DNA of 64,000 nt from Chondrosia reniformis (Eukaryota > Porifera > Demospongiae > Chondrillida > Chondrillidae): NCBI GenBank assembly GCA_947172415.1, contig OX359194.1, positions 6,330,401-6,394,400 of the forward strand. The letters run 5' to 3'. The notes under the pieces are model-generated. The model was given only the letters and a program-made list of their open reading frames with translations. It searched no databases and was not told the DNA's origin. How positions within the stretch are numbered: position 1 is the stretch's first letter; every line of letters begins with the position of its first letter. Shown piece after piece: positions 59,801 to 64,000 of this stretch. The translations under genes were made by a program, and so were the position numbers.

Positions 59801-61361
59801 TTTGAAATTTTGATGGAACTTAAAATTAGCCCTATCTCTCACCATACATTAACTTTGTATACCAGAATTCAATGTATATTGAGGGTTGTAACTCTATCAG
59901 ATGGAGAGATATGAAGCAAACACTTTGTATCAGCATTCACAGACATCTATAGAGTAGGTGAAGGGGGTTTTTGAAATTTTGATGGAACAAAAATTTGCTC
60001 TATCTCTCACAATACATTAACTTTTGTATACCAGAATTTAATGTACATTGAGAGCTGTAACTCTATTAAATGGAGAGATATGAAGCAAACACTTTGTGTC
60101 AGCATTCACAGACATCTATAGAGTATGTCCAGTGGGTTTTTGAAATTTTGATGGAACAAAAATTTGCTCTATTTCTCACCATACATTAACTTTGTATACA
60201 AGAATTTAATGTACATTGAGAGCTGTAACTCTATTAAATGGAGAGATATGAAGCAAACACTTTGTGTCAGTATTCACAGACATCTATAGATTATGTCCAA
60301 TGGGTTTTTGAAATTTTGATGGAACATAAAATTTGCTCTATCTCTCACCATACATTAACTTTGTAAACCAGAATTCAATGTATATTGAGGGCTGTAACTC
60401 TATCAGATGGAGAGATATGAAGCAAACACTTTGTGTCAGCATTCACAGACATCGATAGAGTAGGTGAAGGGGGTTTTTGAAATTTTGATGGAACAAAAAT
60501 TTGCTCTATCTCTCACCATACATTAACTTTGTATACAAGAATTTAATATACATTGAGAACTGTAACTCTATTAAATGGAGAGATATGAAGCAAACATTTT
60601 GTGTCAGCATTCACAGACATCTATAGAGTATGTCCAGTGAGTTTTTGAAATTTTGATGGAACATAAAATTTGCTCTATCTCTCACCATACATTAACTTTG
60701 TATACAAGAATTCAAAATATATTGAGAGCTATAACTCTATCAAATGGAGAGATATGAAGCAAACACTTTGTGTCAGCATTCACAGACATCTATAGAGTAT
60801 GTCCAATGGGTTTTTAAAAATATTTTGGAACTTAAAATTTGCCCTATCTCTCACCATACATTAACTTTGTATACCAGAATTCAATGTATATTGAGGGCTG
60901 TAACTCTATCAGATGGAGAGATATGAAGCAAACACTTTGTGTCAGCATTCACAGACATCTATAGAGTAGATGAAGGGAGTTTTTGAAATTTTGATGGAAC
61001 ATAAAATTTGCTCTATCTCTCACCATACATTAACTTTGTATACAAGAATTCAATATATATTGAGTTCTGTAACTCTATCAAATGGAGAGATATGAAGCAA
61101 ACACTTTGTGTCAGCATTCACAGACATCTATAGAGTATGTCCAATGGGTTTTTTAAATTTTGATGGAACTTAAAATTAGCCCTATCTCTCACCATACATT
61201 AACTTTGTATACAAGAATTTAATGTACATTGATAGCTGTAACTCTACCAAATGGAGAGATATGAAGCAAACACTTTGTGTCAACATTAACAGACATCTCG
61301 AGAGTATGTCCAGTGAGTTTTTGAAATTTTGATTAAACATAAAATTTGTCCTATCTCTCAC

Positions 61362-62556
61362 TTGACATTTGTAAGTATATACAGATTCAGATGATATCCT
61401 ACAATATAAAAAAAAAAAACATTTTTGGAGCTGCAGTGGCTTCTAAAACATTATTTAGCTATATTTTATTGATACATCATTCTCTCTTGAGTTAGGAATT
61501 AGACTTAGAATACAGAGGTCTAGTTGTAATATCGATCATAGACTTAATATCGTACTAGCGATAAATATCGGACCTCGCTCTATATCTAGTTTTCTGTATC
61601 ATGAAAAGTCGCTCTCCTCCCTCCGCCGAGATATAGAAAGACTTTTATCCATTTGCCACAGTTTTGAGATGTATTGGAAATACTGCGTATGTGTGTAAAA
61701 TTGCTTGGAACGATTCACTGGGCTGGAATTAAAGTGGAATAAATTGACGATTTCTCGAAAATAATTGGCATCAGAAAAGTCGTTCTCCTCGGCTCATCAA
61801 GACACTTACAGGATTATTTTCGCTTTCCCCAGTATTCAGATGAACCACAAATACTGCCTATGTCTTTAAACTTGCTTGGAACAATTCACCGATCTGGAAA
61901 TAACGAGAAATATATAAAAAAAGCCCCAACCACAACCGTTTTCTTTGGACAAAACTTCATATAAATAGAAGCGAAAAACCTTATAAAGTAGGCCTACCTG
62001 GACACATCTCTATGGTGGTAGCTGTTCCCATAGAGGTTGGTAGCGCTTAGACTCTGAAGCTGTCTCCTAATCGGTTGGTGCCATAGAGACGTGCTCACCA
62101 ATAATCCGGATTTCGGGGGGGTTCCACGTAAGTGGGATTGGCATCTGATATCTTAGGATTCATATGAGTCGGCCATATCGAGAAGAACTGGTTCTTCTCA
62201 CGCAAGTGACACCCAAAGCTCAACTCGGCAGAGCGTTACCACCGATCCCGGCCTCTGAGCGTCGTGGATGGTAGCGTTCGGTATGGTCCAACTTTTTTTC
62301 TTTGGAGTTTCGTTGGCTGTCGATTGGCGATTTTTCACTTTAACGGCATCCATATATTATATATGGATAGATAGTGCTTCAATAACAATCAACTACTACA
62401 CAGTGCATATCCATACGTATAAAATAATTGGAAAGTATTCCAGATTTTCAGAAATTGTATGGAATTTTGTTTCTAGATCTATTATATACCTTCTAACGGT
62501 CGGCCATATTATAGTATTACGAAATTTTCTCTAACAATACAGTATTGACTGTAGTT
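61362..62556 (+). repeat. insert copy 9 (1195 bp)
   Basis: Long form. Private changes just downstream of the block: CCATACGTATAAAA, CAGAAATTGT, GTTTCTAGATC. Confidence 0.92.
61982..62299 (+). ncRNA. candidate RNA block 9
   Basis: TATAAA at 61982, T-run ending 62299. No change from block 1, although three private changes follow within 220 bp. Confidence 0.4.
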
Positions 62557-64000
62557 CTGTAACTCTATCAAATGAATATATATGAAGCTGTGACTTCGTG
62601 TCAGCATTCACAAACATCTATTATAAGCATGATCAATGAGTTATTGAAATTTTGATGGAACTTAAAATTTGCCTTATATCTCACCATACATTAACTTTGT
62701 ATACAAGAATTTAATATACATTGAGAGTTGTAACTCTATGAAATGGAGAGATATGAAGCAAACACTTTGTGTCAGCATTCACAGACATCTATAGAGTATG
62801 TCCAATGGGTTTTTGAAATTTTGATGGAACTTAAAATTAGCCCTATCTCTCACAATACATTAACTTTGTATACAAGAATTTAATGTACATTGAGAGCTGT
62901 AACTCTATCAAATGGAGAGATATGAAGCAAACACTTTGTGTCAGCATTCACAGACATCTATAGATTATGAGCAATGGGTTTTTGAAATTTTGATGGAACT
63001 TAAAATTAGCCCTATCTCTCACCATACATTAACTTTGTATACCAGAATTCAATGTATATTGAGAGCTGTAACTCTATCAAATGGAGAGATATGAAGCAAA
63101 CACTTTGTGTCAGCATTCACAGACATCTATAGATAATGTCCAATGGGTTTTTGAAATTTTGATGGAACTTAAAATTAGCCCTATCTCTCACAATACATTA
63201 ACTTTGTATACCAGAATTTAATGTACATTGAGAGCTGTAACTCTATCAAATGGAGAGATATGAAGCAAACACTTTGTGTCAGCATTCACAGACATCTATA
63301 GATTATGTCCAATGGGTTTTTGAAATTTTGATGGAACTTAAAATTAGCCCTATCTCTCACCATACATTAACTTTGTATACCAGAATTCAATGTATATTGA
63401 GGGCTGTAACTCTATCAGATGGAGAGATATGAAGGAAACACTTTGTGTCAGCATTCACAGACATCTATAGAGTAGGTGAAGGGGGTTTTTGAAATTTTGA
63501 TGGAACAAAAATTTGCTCTATCTCTCACCATACATTAACTTTGTATACAAGAATTCAATATATATTGAGAGCTGTAACTCTATGAAATGGAGAGATATGA
63601 AGCAAACACTTTGTGTCAGCATTCACAGACATCTATAGAGTATGTCCAATGGGTTTTTGAAATTTTGATGGAACTTAAAATTAGCCCTATCTCTCACCAT
63701 ACATTAACTTTGTATACCAGAATTTAATGTACATTGAGAGCTGTAACTCTATCAAATGGAGTGATATGAAGCAAACACTTTGTGTCAGCATTCACAGACA
63801 TCTATAGATTATGTCCAATGGGTTTTTGAAATTTTGATGGAACTTAAAATTAGCCCTATCTCTCACCATACATTAACTTTGTATACCAGAATTCAATGTA
63901 TATTGAGGGCTGTAACTCTATCAGATGGAGAGATATGAAGCAAACACTTTGTGTCAGCATTCACAGACATCTATAGAGTAGGTGAAGGGGGTTTTTGAAA

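Larger units (their letters stand above)
29890..64000 (+). repeat. 169-bp satellite array with 1.19-kb inserts, reaching the right edge
   Basis: The monomer runs ATGGAGAGATATGAAGCAAA ... GCTGTAACTCTATCAA. Its length is seen directly from 338-bp (two-unit) and 507-bp (three-unit) spacings. The common form contains no CpG. Sub-types differ around one block: GTATGTCCAATGGG, GTAGGTGAAGGGGG, GTAGATGAAGGGGG or GATTATGTCC. Monomer-only blocks lie at 33123-34095, 35290-38113, 39299-42803, 43998-45305, 46500-50842, 52029-52494, 53681-55665, 56850-61361 and 62557 onward, each about n + 0.75 units long. I count roughly 120 monomers. Many 60-codon open frames in it repeat with the unit and are not genes. 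Confidence 0.97.

Noticed and set aside
29890..64000. CRISPR-like array
   Set aside because: The units are contiguous without unique spacers, the genome is eukaryotic and the unit is 169 bp.

Overview
The window is nuclear DNA of an animal. It carries intron-rich genes with GT..AG introns for a filamin (two CH domains plus Ig repeats), the largest subunit of RNA polymerase I and a NIM1-type AMPK-related kinase. Short introns, close gene spacing and AT-rich, CpG-poor non-coding DNA suggest an early-branching marine invertebrate. A demosponge is my best guess, but nothing in the sequence proves it.

Layout. 1-4657 (minus): 5' part of a filamin gene, running off the left edge. 4796-26456 (minus): a complete POLR1A gene, reconstructed here as 41 exons coding for about 1,670 residues, ending only 138 bp upstream of the filamin ATG. 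Its introns hold many minisatellites, a hairpin MITE-like element (11831-12045), a foldback element with 48-bp terminal inverted repeats (13944-14539) and, in the largest intron, an intronless antisense gene for a 12-helix MFS transporter (21321-22945) whose frame is broken once in the central loop. 26457-26570: a 114-bp shared promoter region. 26571-29056 (plus): a NIM1 kinase gene in three exons, whose product ends in a possible CaaX box. Introns of 370-670 bp not listed separately (for example 6707-7108, 7173-7561, 12444-12928, 15660-16123 and 24700-25069) show nothing I can name.

From about 29890 to the right edge the DNA is a satellite array of more than 34 kb. A CpG-free 169-bp monomer is interrupted by nine near-identical 1.19-kb inserts and one diverged outlying copy. 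Distances between neighbouring inserts fit 1652 + n x 169 bp. Each insert contains a block of about 318 bp that is CpG-rich, starts with TATAAA, holds several hairpins (one with a GNRA-type loop) and ends in a run of seven T. In the outlying copy (30.7-31.5 kb) the sequence on both sides of this block has diverged heavily, while the block itself shows about two changes. That contrast makes the block the best candidate here for something undescribed: a structured, possibly Pol III-transcribed RNA gene multiplied inside a satellite. A gene-conversion tract is the main alternative.

The protein genes are housekeeping or signalling genes with no shared pathway. Their link is architectural: a divergent promoter between POLR1A and NIM1, and a tail-to-head junction between POLR1A and filamin.
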